DNA of 64,000 nucleotides from Bryobacteraceae bacterium (lineage in GTDB: Bacteria > Acidobacteriota > Terriglobia > Bryobacterales > Bryobacteraceae), in contig BPGD01000001.1 of assembly GCA_026002855.1 (NCBI GenBank), positions 2,302,001-2,366,000 of the forward strand, given 5' to 3'. The stretch's first letter is position 1, and each line of letters begins with the position of its first letter. A program made the position numbers and the translations under genes. Under the pieces are notes generated by a model that made no database searches, had not been told where the DNA came from, and saw only the letters and a list, made by a program, of their open reading frames with translations. Positions 44,128 to 53,242 of the stretch are shown here, one piece after another.

Positions 44128-45086
44128 GCGGACACGCGGATTTCGTCCTCCGGCCGCCAGGAGACGTAGACGCGCTGGCCGGGATGGTAGGCGCCGTTGA
44201 ACCGCGACACTTCGGCGAGCACGCGTGCGCCGTCTTCAAGCTCTGCTTCCACGTGGAGGCAGTTGCCGAGGAAGAGCGACGTGCGGACGCGCGCGGGCAG
44301 AGCGGGGGCGCCGTGCCCGGGCGGTTCCACGGCGACGCGCGTGGCTTCCGGCCGCAGGCCGATGCCGCGGATCCAGTTCACCGGGCCGAGAAAGGCGGCG
44401 GCGAAGCGCGTGCGCGGGCGCAAATAGAGCTCATGCGGAGCGCCGAGCTGTTCGCAGTGGCCCGCATTCAGCAGAGCGATGCGGTCGGACAGCGAAAGCG
44501 CCTCTTCGCGGTCGTGCGTCACGAAGACGAAGGTGATGCCGACGCGGCGTTGGAGGGCGCGCAACTCGGCGCGGACCTGTTTGCGCAGGTTGGGGTCGAG
44601 CGCGGAGAGAGGCTCATCGAGCAGAAGCACCTCGGGACGGAGCACGAGCGAGCGCGCGAGCGCCACGCGCTGCTTTTCCCCGCCGGAAAGTTCCCGCGGA
44701 TAACGGTTGAGCTTGTCCGCAAGGCCGAGCATTTCGACGCAGTCACCGACGGCCTGCCGGTGCGCGGCGCCGTTGCGATAGCGGAGGCCGAACTCGATGT
44801 TTTCGCGAACGGTGAGGTGCGGAAACAGCGCGTAGCTCTGGAACACCGTGGAAACGTTGCGGCGGTACGGCGGCAGGCCGTTGAGGCGCTCGCCGCGAAG
44901 AAGGATCTCGCCGCGAGTGGGCTGCTCGAAGCCGGCGATCAGGCGCAACGCGGTGGTCTTCCCGCAGCCGGAGGGGCCGAGCAGGGCGAAGAACTCGCCC
45001 TCGCCAATTTCAAGCGACAGCCCGTCCAGCGCGGTGTGGCCCGGGTATTGCTTGACGAGGCCGCGGAGCTCCAGGTGGGCGCTCAT
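44124..45086 (-). CDS. potA: Polyamine-type ABC transporter ATP-binding protein PotA
   Basis: This is a 320-residue ATPase with Walker A GPSGCGKTTALRLIAGFEQP, Q-loop FQSYALFPHLTV, signature LSGGEKQRVALARSL, Walker B LLLDEPLSALD and H-loop VTHDREEALSL. A C-terminal TOBE regulatory domain follows. Length fits PotA. It is the first gene of potABCD. The 139 bp upstream (45087-45225), before the end of guaD, contain no other gene that I can see. Confidence 0.94.
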   Translation of the reverse strand: MSAHLELRGLVKQYPGHTALDGLSLEIGEGEFFALLGPSGCGKTTALRLIAGFEQPTRGEILLRGERLNGLPPYRRNVSTVFQSYALFPHLTVRENIEFGLRYRNGAAHRQAVGDCVEMLGLADKLNRYPRELSGGEKQRVALARSLVLRPEVLLLDEPLSALDPNLRKQVRAELRALQRRVGITFVFVTHDREEALSLSDRIALLNAGHCEQLGAPHELYLRPRTRFAAAFLGPVNWIRGIGLRPEATRVAVEPPGHGAPALPARVRTSLFLGNCLHVEAELEDGARVLAEVSRFNGAYHPGQRVYVSWRPEDEIRVSA

Positions 45087-45225
45087 CGGTGTTTGTCAGA
45101 AATCTTAGCGCGAAACAGCGGCCCGCTCGCGAAGGCCGCGGGCGGCGGCGCGCTCTTCGCCGCCGGCACGATGGCCGTGGCGGCGGATTTGCCGGCCCTC
45201 TCCCGGATGTGCCGCCGTGAGGTGC

Positions 45226-45693
45226 TCAATACGGGACGCGGCCCGGGCTGTCCAGCCAGAGCGCGAAGGGGTCGCCAGCTTCGGCGAGCGGGATGCGCCG
45301 CGTGGGCAAAGAGCGCTCTGCCTCGCTGAGGGCGAACTGTTCATACAGGAAGCGGTCATCGAAGCCGGCCTGGGCGGCGTCCTCGCGTCCTGCGGCGTAA
45401 TAGAGCGCATCGAGGCGGGCCCAATAGATGGCGCCGAGGCACATGGGGCAGGGCTCGCAGGAGGAATAGATCACCGCCCCGCGGAGGTCGAAGCGGCCGA
45501 GCCGGCGGCAGGCGGCGCGGATGGCGACGATTTCGGCGTGAGCGGTGGGGTCGAGATCTGTGGTGACGTGATTGGCGCCTTCGGCGATGATCTCGCCGTC
45601 AGCGACAATGACGGCCCCAAAAGGGCCGCCGCGCCCCTGCCTGACGTTTTCGACGGCAAGCTGGATGGCGCGGCGGAGGAATTCTTCGTGCAT
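45226..45693 (-). CDS. guaD: Guanine deaminase (cytidine deaminase-like fold)
   Basis: This is a 155-residue zinc hydrolase converting guanine to xanthine. It has the zinc/catalytic motif TAHAEIVAIR and the PCxxC motif SCEPCPMCLGAIYWAR, and GFDDRFLYEQFAL near the C-terminus. Together these are closest to the Bacillus-type GuaD, including the swapped C-terminal segment. A tRNA adenosine deaminase (TadA) is the related alternative, but TadA lacks the long GFDD-containing tail. It stands alone between potA and sodA. Confidence 0.88.
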   Translation of the reverse strand: MHEEFLRRAIQLAVENVRQGRGGPFGAVIVADGEIIAEGANHVTTDLDPTAHAEIVAIRAACRRLGRFDLRGAVIYSSCEPCPMCLGAIYWARLDALYYAAGREDAAQAGFDDRFLYEQFALSEAERSLPTRRIPLAEAGDPFALWLDSPGRVPY

Positions 45694-45741
45694 TTTGTCC
45701 GGTCTGGCCTAAACCCACCATGCAGGGTAGCGCAATCGGGA

Positions 45742-46383
45742 TCAGAGCGAGCCGCCGGCGAACTGCTTCGCGTATTCCTGGAGGCGGAAGCGCTCTTCGG
45801 CCTTTTCCCAGTTGACGACGTTCCACCAGTTGGCGATGTATTCGGCGCGGCGGTTCTGATACTTGAGGTAGTAGGCGTGCTCCCAGACGTCGAGGCCGAT
45901 GACGGCGAATTTGTTCTCCATCAGCGGATTGTCCTGGTTCGGCGTGGAGATGATTTCGAGGCCGTTCTGGCCGATGATCAGCCACGCCCAGCCGGAGCCG
46001 AAGCGGCCCATGGCGGCGGCGGCGAATTTCTCCTTGAACTGGTTGAAATCGCCGAAGACCCGCTGAATGGCCTTGGCCAGCAGGCCGGTGGGTTCGCCGC
46101 CCTTCTTTGGTCCCATGATCTCCCAGAACAGGGAGTGGTTCCAGTGGCCGCCGCCGTTATTGCGGACGGCGGTGCGGATGGACTCCGGCACGATGGCCAG
46201 GTTGTTGGCCAGCAGCTCGTCGATCGGCTTGTCGGCAAGCTGCGGCGCGGTGGCCAGCGCCTTGTTGACGTTGTCCACGTAGGCGCCGTGGTGCTTGGTG
46301 TGGTGGATCTCCATGGTGCGCGCGTCGATGTAAGGCTCGAGCGCGTCGTAAGCGTAGGGAAGAGGTGGCAGCGTAAACGGCAT
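45742..46383 (-). CDS. sodA: Superoxide dismutase (Mn-type Fe/Mn family)
   Basis: This is a 213-residue cytoplasmic enzyme that dismutates superoxide. Metal ligands are visible as His in [13 protein letters not shown], His in [11 protein letters not shown], and Asp/His in [15 protein letters not shown]. Gly-Gly before the second His and Gln in [10 protein letters not shown] favour manganese over iron, though cambialistic use is possible. No signal peptide is present. GGAG lies 13-16 nt upstream of the ATG, and a TACAAT at 46479-46474 on the same strand is a plausible -10. Confidence 0.95.
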   Translation of the reverse strand: MPFTLPPLPYAYDALEPYIDARTMEIHHTKHHGAYVDNVNKALATAPQLADKPIDELLANNLAIVPESIRTAVRNNGGGHWNHSLFWEIMGPKKGGEPTGLLAKAIQRVFGDFNQFKEKFAAAAMGRFGSGWAWLIIGQNGLEIISTPNQDNPLMENKFAVIGLDVWEHAYYLKYQNRRAEYIANWWNVVNWEKAEERFRLQEYAKQFAGGSL

Positions 46384-46493
46384 CTCTGTGTTGAAACTCC
46401 TTCAGCTTTCCCAGATGAACGAAGCAGTCGTTTGGATGCGGCTCTGGCGGACAAAGCCGCGAAATTCACTCTCATTGTACGGAAGACGGAGCG

Positions 46494-47936
46494 TCAAAGG
46501 CTGGCCCCGCCGGCGCGCTCGAACGCTTCACCGAGGCGGAACAGCAGCGGCTCGCCGAAGTGGGGACCAATCAACTGGAGCCCCACGGGCAGCCCTTCCG
46601 GCGTGCGCCCGCAGGGAACACTCATGGCGGGCAGCCCGGCCAGCGAGGCGGTGATGGTAAAGATGTCGGAGAGATACATCTGCCACGGATCGTCGAGCTT
46701 TTCGCCATGGCGGAAGGCGGGGAAGGGGCTGACGGGCGTGACGATGGCGTCCACCTGTTCGAAGGCGGCGAGAAAGTCGCGGGTGATCAGCGTGCGCACC
46801 TTCTGGGCCTTCAGGTAGTAAGCGTCGTAGTAGCCGGCGCTGAGCACATAGGTGCCGAGCATGATGCGGCGCTTGCATTCGGCGCCGAAGCCCTGGCCGC
46901 GGGTGCGTGAGTACATCTCGGCGAGCGTTTCGGCGTGCGGCGCGCGCCAGGTGTAACGGACGCCGTCGTAACGGGCGAGGTTCGAGCTGGCCTCGGCGGT
47001 GCAGACAATGTAATAGCAGGCGACCGCGTAGGGCGTGTGAGGCAGGCTGATGTCGCGCAGCTCACAGCCCAGGGATTCGAGCAGTGCGCGCGCTTTTTCC
47101 ATCTGGACGGCGGTGGCGCTGGAGAGGCCTTCGTAGTATTCGCGCGGCAGGCCGATTCTGAGCCCGCGGACCTGGCCGTCGAAAGCGGCCGCGTAGTCCG
47201 GTACCGGAGCGAAGGCGCTGGTCGAGTCGCGCGGGTCGCGGCCGGCGATGGCCTGGAGCAGGCGCGCCGCATCGCGGACGTTGCGCGCCAGCGGGCCGAT
47301 GCGGTCGAGCGAACTGGCGAAAGCGACCAGGCCGTAGCGCGAGACGCGCCCGTAAGTCGGGCTCAGGCCGACAACGCCGCAAAAGCTGGCGGGTTGGCGG
47401 ATGCTGCCGCCCGTGTCCGAGCCGAGCGCGACAACGGCGTTGCCATCGGCGACGGCGGCGGCCGAGCCGCCCGAGCTGCCGCCCGGCACGCGGTCCGGCG
47501 CAACCGGATTGCGCACGGGGCCGAAGGCGGAGTTTTCGTTCGACGAGCCCATGGCGAACTCGTCCAGGTTGGTCTTGCCCAGGATCACGGCGCCGGCGCG
47601 CTCCAGCCGTTCGACGACAGTCGCGTCGTAGGGCGGGATGAAATACTCCAGCAGGCGCGAGCCGCAGGTGGTGCGCACGCCGCGCGTGACGATGTTGTCC
47701 TTCACCGCGACGGGCACGCCCGCCAGCGGGCCGGGGTCTTCGCCGCGCCCGAGCATCTGGTCGATGCGCGCCGCCGCCGCCAGGGCGCGCTCTTCGGCGA
47801 AGGTCAGCCAGGCGTTGGTTTCCGCGTTGGCCTGGCGAGCTGCGCGCAACGCTTCCTGCGCCAGCTCGCGCGCACTGGCCCGCCGCTCCCGGAGAGCAGC
47901 CTGGACGGAATCGATGGTCAGGGTGCGGACCTCCAT
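46494..47936 (-). CDS. gatA: Aspartyl/glutamyl-tRNA amidotransferase subunit A
   Basis: GatA is the amidase of the GatCAB complex, which turns Glu-tRNA(Gln) and Asp-tRNA(Asn) into Gln- and Asn-tRNA. The 480 residues have the catalytic Lys in [14 protein letters not shown], and the Ser-cisSer-Lys pattern in [14 protein letters not shown]. They also have [16 protein letters not shown] and [17 protein letters not shown]. Length is typical. It follows gatC by 10 nt. gatB is not in the window. Confidence 0.95.
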   Translation of the reverse strand: MEVRTLTIDSVQAALRERRASARELAQEALRAARQANAETNAWLTFAEERALAAAARIDQMLGRGEDPGPLAGVPVAVKDNIVTRGVRTTCGSRLLEYFIPPYDATVVERLERAGAVILGKTNLDEFAMGSSNENSAFGPVRNPVAPDRVPGGSSGGSAAAVADGNAVVALGSDTGGSIRQPASFCGVVGLSPTYGRVSRYGLVAFASSLDRIGPLARNVRDAARLLQAIAGRDPRDSTSAFAPVPDYAAAFDGQVRGLRIGLPREYYEGLSSATAVQMEKARALLESLGCELRDISLPHTPYAVACYYIVCTAEASSNLARYDGVRYTWRAPHAETLAEMYSRTRGQGFGAECKRRIMLGTYVLSAGYYDAYYLKAQKVRTLITRDFLAAFEQVDAIVTPVSPFPAFRHGEKLDDPWQMYLSDIFTITASLAGLPAMSVPCGRTPEGLPVGLQLIGPHFGEPLLFRLGEAFERAGGASL

Positions 47937-47946
47937 GGCACAGGGA

Positions 47947-48246
47947 CTAGCGCTCGATCACGCGCGGAACCTTGAACTGGCCGGCGCCCGACAGCGGCGC
48001 GTTGGCGAGGGCCTCCTCGTGCGCCAGCGGCGTGTGCGGTTCATCCTCGCGCAGTGTGGCGTTCTCGCTGCCGGGGAACAGGACCTGCGCCATCGGTTCG
48101 ACGTTCTCCGTGTCGAGTTCGCGGAGCTGGTCCATGTGGGCGAGGATGCCGTCGAGCTCGTGCGTCATGCGCTTCACTTCCTCATCGGTGAGCTCCAGGT
48201 GGGCGAGCAAAGCGACGTAGCGGACTTCCTGCTCGGTGATCTTCAC
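47947..48246 (-). CDS. gatC: Aspartyl/glutamyl-tRNA amidotransferase subunit C
   Basis: GatC is the small stabilising subunit of GatCAB. The 99 residues have the family pattern [42 protein letters not shown] and [20 protein letters not shown], ending [10 protein letters not shown]. The start overlaps the DUF721 gene by 4 nt. With gatA it forms a DUF721-gatC-gatA operon. Confidence 0.95.
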   Translation of the reverse strand: MKITEQEVRYVALLAHLELTDEEVKRMTHELDGILAHMDQLRELDTENVEPMAQVLFPGSENATLREDEPHTPLAHEEALANAPLSGAGQFKVPRVIER

Positions 48247-48662
48247 GATGCCAGCGCCTTTCGTTTCGAACGGAGGTAGATGCGGCGAAGAACCGGGTCC
48301 TGGATGCGCGCGGCCTCGTCGGCCTGGGGGGCGACGAGCTGAAACGAGTCACGCGCGGGTTCGCTGCGCACCGGACGGCGCGGAATGGCGAGGCGGTATT
48401 CGATGCTCTTTGGCGCGCCTGTCCCCAGCAGCGAAGCGAGGTTGGCCAGGATCTGGCGGCTCAGCAGCTCGAGATTGCGGCGCCAGAGTTCATCGCCGAC
48501 CTCGACGACAAGCGTGTCGCCGCGCAGGGCCGCCGCCCGCGTGTGGCGGGCCGCCCTCGAACCCACTGCGGCGGGCCATGCGGCCAGCGCCAGCTCTTCC
48601 GCGGAGAGGTTCTTTCGGGCCGTTTTTGAAAGCGCCAGCAGCCGGCCTGCGCGTTCCATCAT
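48243..48662 (-). CDS. DUF721 (DciA-like) protein
   Basis: This is a 139-residue protein with the DUF721 core: LALAAWPAAVGSRAARHTRA, RGDTLVVEVGDELWRRNLELL and ILANLASLLG. DciA-type proteins help load the replicative helicase DnaB in bacteria lacking DnaC. Here the family match is clear but function is inferred. I start at ATG 48662 rather than the upstream in-frame ATG 48692. The reason is that an extended -10 (TGGTACAAT, 48683-48675) lies between them, so the upstream codons would not be in the message. Confidence 0.8.
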   Translation of the reverse strand: MMERAGRLLALSKTARKNLSAEELALAAWPAAVGSRAARHTRAAALRGDTLVVEVGDELWRRNLELLSRQILANLASLLGTGAPKSIEYRLAIPRRPVRSEPARDSFQLVAPQADEAARIQDPVLRRIYLRSKRKALAS

Positions 48663-48674
48663 CGTTCCCGACAG

Positions 48675-48683
48675 ATTGTACCA
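48675..48683 (-). promoter_or_regulatory. Extended -10 promoter element of the DUF721-gatC-gatA operon
   Basis: TGGTACAAT on the minus strand combines the extended TGn motif with a 5/6 -10 hexamer. Initiation would be expected near 48668, giving a leader of only about 6 nt before ATG 48662. No convincing -35 is present, as expected for extended -10 promoters. Confidence 0.45.
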
Positions 48684-48735
48684 CGCAGGCATCAGCGGCC
48701 ACTTTTCGGTGCGCTCATGTTAGCCTGAGAGGCCG

Positions 48736-49302
48736 ATGATCGTTCTGGCATCGCAGTCGCCGCGCCGGCGCGAACTGCTGGCCAACGCCGGCATCGCGTG
48801 CGAGGTCCGGCCGGCGGGCATCGAAGAGAAGCCCCGGGAGGGAGAGACGCCGGAGCAATATGTCGTGCGACTGGCACGCGAGAAGGCGGAGGCGGTGGAG
48901 GCTTCCGCCGATGAGTACGTGCTGGCGGCTGACACGACGGTGGTCGCCGACGGTCAGGTTCTCGAAAAGCCTCACACGCCGGAAGAGGCCGAGCGGATGC
49001 TGCGGCTGCTGCACGGGCGCGACCACACCGTGTTGACCGGCGTCTGCCTGCGGCACCAGGGGCGCTGCTGGACGGCCGTGGAGTCGACGCGCGTGTGGTT
49101 CATTCCGCTGCGCGACGACGAGATCGTTGCCTACGCGCGTTCGGGCGAGCCGCTGGACAAGGCAGGCGGCTATGCGATCCAGGGGCTGGCTTCGCGCTTT
49201 GCCGAGCGGATCGAGGGATGCTACTTCAACGTGGTCGGGCTGCCGGTGAGCCGCGTCTACCGGATGTTGCGCGCGGCAGGTTACAACTTCAGCGAAGGAT
49301 AG
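48736..49302 (+). CDS. maf: Maf-like nucleotide pyrophosphatase
   Basis: This is a 188-residue house-cleaning enzyme that hydrolyses dTTP/UTP or modified nucleotides. Signature residues are LASQSPRRRELL at the N-terminus, REKAEAV, LAADTTVVADGQVLEKP, and the C-terminal GGYAIQGLASRF with EGCYFNVVGLPV. Length is typical. Starts divergently from the DUF721 gene. Its end overlaps the convergent EVE gene by 22 nt. Confidence 0.94.
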   Translation: MIVLASQSPRRRELLANAGIACEVRPAGIEEKPREGETPEQYVVRLAREKAEAVEASADEYVLAADTTVVADGQVLEKPHTPEEAERMLRLLHGRDHTVLTGVCLRHQGRCWTAVESTRVWFIPLRDDEIVAYARSGEPLDKAGGYAIQGLASRFAERIEGCYFNVVGLPVSRVYRMLRAAGYNFSEG

Positions 49303-49691
49303 CGCCGGCGCAGCCATGCGAGGAAGGAATCGGGGACTTCCATCGTCGAGAGCCGTCCCTGGCGGACCAGCGCCCAGTCGTTGAAGAGCCCGCTGGACCT
49401 GATTTCGGCCAGCGTCACCGGCGGTTCGATGCGGCGGATGAACTCCACGTCCACGACCCACGACTTCGGGTTGGCGGGGTCGGGACGCGGGGCGGAGTCG
49501 ACCTTCGCCACGGCGACGATGGACGACTGGCCGCCGCTGTGATAGATGAACGCGCGGTCGCCGGCTTTCATTTCGCGGATGCAGCGCACCGCCTGCGCGT
49601 TGGTCACACCGTCCCAGACGGTGCGGCGGTCGCGCTCCAGGTCGGCGGCCGAATAGGCTGCCGGGTCGGTCTTCAAAAGGAAATACCGCAT
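49281..49691 (-). CDS. EVE domain-containing protein
   Basis: This is a 136-residue PUA-like EVE domain protein. Pattern: RYFLLKTDPAAYSAADLERD, TVWDGVTNAQAVRCIREMKAGDRAFIYHSG, IVAVAKV, and DFxxxxPVTLAEIRSSG-type ending. EVE domains bind modified bases in RNA or DNA, and bacterial single-domain forms have an uncharacterised role. I start at ATG 49691, where homology begins. The longer open frame has no pattern. It converges with maf. Confidence 0.88.
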   Translation of the reverse strand: MRYFLLKTDPAAYSAADLERDRRTVWDGVTNAQAVRCIREMKAGDRAFIYHSGGQSSIVAVAKVDSAPRPDPANPKSWVVDVEFIRRIEPPVTLAEIRSSGLFNDWALVRQGRLSTMEVPDSFLAWLRRRYPSLKL

Positions 49692-49830
49692 ACACGTGTT
49701 TCGATGACGGAATGGGACTTTCGTTCCAGGCGGGTAGAGCGGCCGTCCGGTCTGGGGCGGCGCCGCATGGGACGAAAGGCATGGAACTGGGGCGGTGAGT
49801 TTTGGCGGCGGGATCTGGACGGGGCTCCTG

Positions 49831-49885
49831 TAGAATAAAAAGTGCCGGTGACTGGGAAATACTCCAGGAATTGTCCAAATTTCCC
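49831..49885 (+). promoter_or_regulatory. Candidate -10 and leader palindrome of the EPS operon
   Basis: TAGAAT (49831-49836) is a possible -10. Downstream, GGGAAAT (49854-49860) and ATTTCCC (49879-49885) form a perfect 7-bp inverted repeat with an 18-nt spacer, inside the predicted leader and 61 nt before the first gene. It may be an operator or RNA hairpin. Confidence 0.35.
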
Positions 49886-49945
49886 GCAGGACATCCGCCC
49901 GGCGGCGCAAGGGCCGTACGGGCCGCGATCGGAGGAAATGAGCTC

Positions 49946-50590
49946 ATGAAGCAGTGTGCATGGTGCCGGTGGGCATGGGTGTGGCTCGCCGTGGGCTTGG
50001 CAATGGCGGCCCCCCGGGGTGTGGCCCAACAGACGCCGCAGCCGCAGGCGGCCGCCGGACCAGGGGCGGCGAAACAGCAGGCTGCGGGGCAGGGCCTGGA
50101 CGTGGCCGCTCCCGTGGATCCGAAGACATACCGGATCGGCGTGGAGGACGTTCTCGGAATTCGCGTCTGGCGCGAGGCGGACCTGAGCGGCAGCGTGGTG
50201 GTCCGGCCGGATGGCAAGATCACAATGCCTCTGGCGGGGGAGATCCAGGCGGCCGGACTGACGCCGGAAGAGCTCCAGCAGCGCATTGCGGAAGCGCTGA
50301 GCAGGTTTCTGACGAAGCCCGAAGTGATAGTCTCCGTGCTGGACGTGCGGAGCAAGCGCTATTACGTTTCCGGCAACGTGCTCAGGTCGGGCCCCGTGCC
50401 GCTGGTAACGCCCACGACGGTGCTTCAGGCCCTCAGCATGGCCGGGCTGGGCCAGTGGGCGAAGAAGAACAAGATCGTGATCATGCGGGGAACGCAGCGG
50501 CTGAAGTTCAACTACAACGAAGTCATCAAGGGGAAGAAGCTCGAACAGAACATCTTCCTCCAGGACGGCGACCACATCTTTGTGCCCTGA
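49946..50590 (+). CDS. Polysaccharide export protein (Wza/GumB-like)
   Basis: This is a 214-residue protein with a signal peptide (AWVWLAVGLAMAAPRGVAQ) and a Pro/Ala/Gln-rich linker. A Poly_export domain follows (YRIGVEDVLGIRVWREADLSG, VVVRPDGKITMPLAGEIQAAG, TPEELQQRIAEAL), then an SLBB-like segment (YYVSGNVLRSGPVPL, KIVIMRGTQRLKFNY). It lacks the long C-terminus of E. coli Wza, so it is the short GumB type. Start at ATG 49946 with GGAGGA 9 nt upstream. First gene of an EPS export operon with the Wzz and kinase-type genes. Confidence 0.88.
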   Translation: MKQCAWCRWAWVWLAVGLAMAAPRGVAQQTPQPQAAAGPGAAKQQAAGQGLDVAAPVDPKTYRIGVEDVLGIRVWREADLSGSVVVRPDGKITMPLAGEIQAAGLTPEELQQRIAEALSRFLTKPEVIVSVLDVRSKRYYVSGNVLRSGPVPLVTPTTVLQALSMAGLGQWAKKNKIVIMRGTQRLKFNYNEVIKGKKLEQNIFLQDGDHIFVP

Positions 50591-50605
50591 CGGAGGAGGC
50601 CCGCG

Positions 50606-52315
50606 ATGTCAGCCACAACCATGCCCCCCATGGCGCCTCCGGCGGAGCAGCCGATCTCCGTTCCGAGAAGGCCGCTGGATTTTGAGGACTACATCGACAT
50701 TGTGCGCCGGCACCGTTCCTGGATTCTGGGGCCGGCCTTTCTCGGCCTGGTGTTTGGCGTCGTAACGGCGTTCCTCTGGGAGGACTCCTACGTCGCCCGC
50801 GGCAAGATCCGCATCACGCCGCCGCACATTCCCGCCCGTTTCGTGCCGGGCAATGTGGGCGAGGAGATGACGGCGCGCATCAACGCGATCGCGCAGGAGA
50901 TCATCACGCGGTCGAGCCTTCAGAACCTGATCCAGACCTACAACCTCTATCCGGACGACCGGAAGCGGCTGCCGATGGAGGACGTCATCGACAAGATGCG
51001 CCGGGCCATTGGCATCGACAACATCCAGTCCTACGGGCGTTCCGGCGCGCCGCAGTACCACGTTTTCACGGTCAGTTTCGTGTATTCGGACCGGCGCCTG
51101 GCGCAGAAGATCTGCGCCGAACTGATCGACCGGTTCACCAAGCAGAGCATCGAGAGCCGGCTGAACAGCTCCCGGCAGACGACACTGTTTCTTTCCGACC
51201 AGTACGAGGCGGCCAAGCGCGAGCTGGACGAGATCGACGCTCGCATTGCGGTGTTCAAGTCGAAGTACTTCGGCGAACTGCCCGAACAGGAGCAGCTCGT
51301 GATGACGCGGCTGTCGGGCATGGAGTCCGCGCTCCAGGCCACCACGGGGCAGCTCAGCCGCGCGCAGCAGGACAAGCTCCAGCTGGAAACGCAACTGCGC
51401 GACCTGCGCGACCAGGCCGCGGCGCTGGCTCAGGCATCGTCACAGACGGAATCGCCGGCGGTGGCGGCCCAGCGCAACCCGAAGATCGCCGAGCTCCAGC
51501 GCGAGATCGAGCGGGCGCGCAATTCCCTGCGCGTGTTGCGCGAAAGCTATACCGACTCGCACCCGGACGTCCGCAGGCTGGTGGCCTTCATCGAAGGGCG
51601 GGAAAAACAGCTTGAAGAGCTGATGGAAGAGGACCGGAAGCAGCAGGCTGCGGCAGCCGGCGCGCAGGGCAAGGCGCCTTCGGGAGTCGTCATCACGCAG
51701 GGCAACCTGGACCGGCTGAGGGAGCTGAACAGCGCCATTGTGCGTCTTCAGGCCGCCTTGCAGGCCAAGGACATGGAGATTGACGACTACAATCGCCAGA
51801 TCAATGATCTGAAGAACCGGATCAAGGCGACGCAGGCGAAGCTGGAAAGTGGGGCGTCCATCAGCCAGGAGTATCTGCAACTGGTGCGGGACCGCGAACT
51901 CGCGGCGCGCCGCTATGAAGAGCTGGGCAAGAAGCTCCAGGAATCGAACATGGCTACGGACCTGGTGAGCCGCGGGCAGAGCGAGACGATGGAAGTGTTG
52001 GAATCGCCGGTAATTCCGGAAGAGCCGGTTGCACCGAACCGGCCGCTGATCATCGCGGTCGGCGTGGCCATCGGCCTGGCGGTTGGCATCGGGTTGGCGA
52101 GCGTGCGCGAGATCAAGGACACGTCGCTCAAGAACCTGAAGGACGTGCGCGCCTATACGAAGCTGACTGTTCTTGGCAGCATTCCGCTGCTGGAGAATGA
52201 TTTCATCGTGCGCCGTCGCCGCCGCATTGCCTGGCTGGCCTGGGCACTGGCGGTGCTGGTGGGCGTGCTGATGATGGCCGGCGCGGTCTTTTACTATTAC
52301 ACGCAGCGGGGCTAG
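50606..52315 (+). CDS. Chain-length determinant / polysaccharide co-polymerase (Wzz/GumC-like)
   Basis: This is a 569-residue inner-membrane protein with two membrane helices (about residues 36-57 and 545-563) flanking a long periplasmic coiled coil. DYIDIVRRHRSWILGPAFLGL begins the Wzz domain. The coiled coil has QEIITRSSLQNLIQTYNLYP, LREELxx-type and VRRLVAFIEGREKQLEELMEE repeats, and the C-terminal Pro-rich segment VIPEEPVAPNRPLIIAVG precedes the second helix. RBS GGAGGAGG is immediately upstream. It partners the separate cytoplasmic ATPase next in the operon. Confidence 0.9.
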   Translation: MSATTMPPMAPPAEQPISVPRRPLDFEDYIDIVRRHRSWILGPAFLGLVFGVVTAFLWEDSYVARGKIRITPPHIPARFVPGNVGEEMTARINAIAQEIITRSSLQNLIQTYNLYPDDRKRLPMEDVIDKMRRAIGIDNIQSYGRSGAPQYHVFTVSFVYSDRRLAQKICAELIDRFTKQSIESRLNSSRQTTLFLSDQYEAAKRELDEIDARIAVFKSKYFGELPEQEQLVMTRLSGMESALQATTGQLSRAQQDKLQLETQLRDLRDQAAALAQASSQTESPAVAAQRNPKIAELQREIERARNSLRVLRESYTDSHPDVRRLVAFIEGREKQLEELMEEDRKQQAAAAGAQGKAPSGVVITQGNLDRLRELNSAIVRLQAALQAKDMEIDDYNRQINDLKNRIKATQAKLESGASISQEYLQLVRDRELAARRYEELGKKLQESNMATDLVSRGQSETMEVLESPVIPEEPVAPNRPLIIAVGVAIGLAVGIGLASVREIKDTSLKNLKDVRAYTKLTVLGSIPLLENDFIVRRRRRIAWLAWALAVLVGVLMMAGAVFYYYTQRG

Positions 52316-52357
52316 CCGGCCGGCGGCAGGCGCCCGGGACCAGAGAGGATCCACACG

Positions 52358-53215
52358 ATGAGCCGAGTCCATGATGCATTGAGGAAGGCGCAGGCATCAG
52401 GTGCCCTGCCGGCCACGCCGCCGGAGGCGCCGGCCCCGCCGGCGGGGATGGCTTCGCATACGGAGACAGCCCCGTCGGCGGCGCTGGCTGATCTCCTGAC
52501 AAAGGTGCAGACCGTGCCTTTCAGCCCGGCGCCGGATGCTTCGCTGCTCGATCCTTCGCGGCCGGGCGAGGCGCCGGCGGAAGAGTTCCGCAGCCTGCGG
52601 ACGCGGCTCAATCACATCCAGTCGCTCCAGCCGATTCACTCGTTGGTGATCACTTCGCCCTCTCCGGCCGAGGGGAAGTCTTTCACCGCCGCCAATCTTG
52701 CCATCGCACAGGCGCAACTGGAAGGAAATTTTACGCTGCTGGCCGACTTTGATTTCCGCCGCCCGGTGATTCACACGCTGTTTCAGCAGCCACGCTCGCC
52801 AGGCATCACCGACTACCTTCAGGGCAAGGCGCCGCTGGAGGCGATCATCCGGCGGCTCGAGGGCACAAACCTGTTCATCATGACGGCGGGCGAGGCGGTG
52901 CTGAACCCGCTGGAGCTGCTGAACCTGCCCGAGGCGAAGCACCTGATCGACGGCCTGCCCTCATTCTTCAACTGGGTGATCATCGACACGCCGCCGCTTC
53001 TGTTCGCAGCCGATGCGAATCTGCTGTCCACGATGGCGCACGCGCTGTTGCTCGTGGTGCGCATTGGCACGACGACGATCGATTCGGTGACGCGCGCCAT
53101 CGGCTCGCTGTGTCAGAACAACATCATTGGCATCGTCGTCAATGCCGCGCAGAAGAGCGAGCTGTACAGCAAGTACACGTATTATCACTCCTACTATGCG
53201 GCGCCGGAGAGTTGA
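52358..53215 (+). CDS. BY-kinase-type EPS tyrosine kinase / ParA-like ATPase (CpsD-like)
   Basis: This is a 285-residue cytoplasmic protein. After a Pro/Ala-rich N-terminus it has the BY-kinase sequence: EEFRSLRTRLNHI, Walker A SPAEGKSF, Walker A' DFDFRRP (D-x-D-x-R kept), and Walker B WVIIDTPPL. The C-terminus is a tyrosine cluster (YSKYTYYHSYY) that is the usual autophosphorylation site. The kinase is a separate chain from the Wzz protein, as in Firmicutes. No tyrosine phosphatase is next to it in the window. Confidence 0.9.
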   Translation: MSRVHDALRKAQASGALPATPPEAPAPPAGMASHTETAPSAALADLLTKVQTVPFSPAPDASLLDPSRPGEAPAEEFRSLRTRLNHIQSLQPIHSLVITSPSPAEGKSFTAANLAIAQAQLEGNFTLLADFDFRRPVIHTLFQQPRSPGITDYLQGKAPLEAIIRRLEGTNLFIMTAGEAVLNPLELLNLPEAKHLIDGLPSFFNWVIIDTPPLLFAADANLLSTMAHALLLVVRIGTTTIDSVTRAIGSLCQNNIIGIVVNAAQKSELYSKYTYYHSYYAAPES

Positions 53216-53242
53216 GCCGGTGCCCGGGCCTGCCTGTCTGCC

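Noticed and set aside
42536-44239. A single 567-codon frame that would fuse potC with upstream sequence.
   Set aside because: The upstream part is an out-of-frame read of potB. The potC pattern begins at GTG 43297, overlapping the potB stop.
45087-45225. The gap between potA and guaD as a possible small gene.
   Set aside because: Open frames there are Arg/Ala-rich and extend into guaD out of frame. Nothing recognisable.
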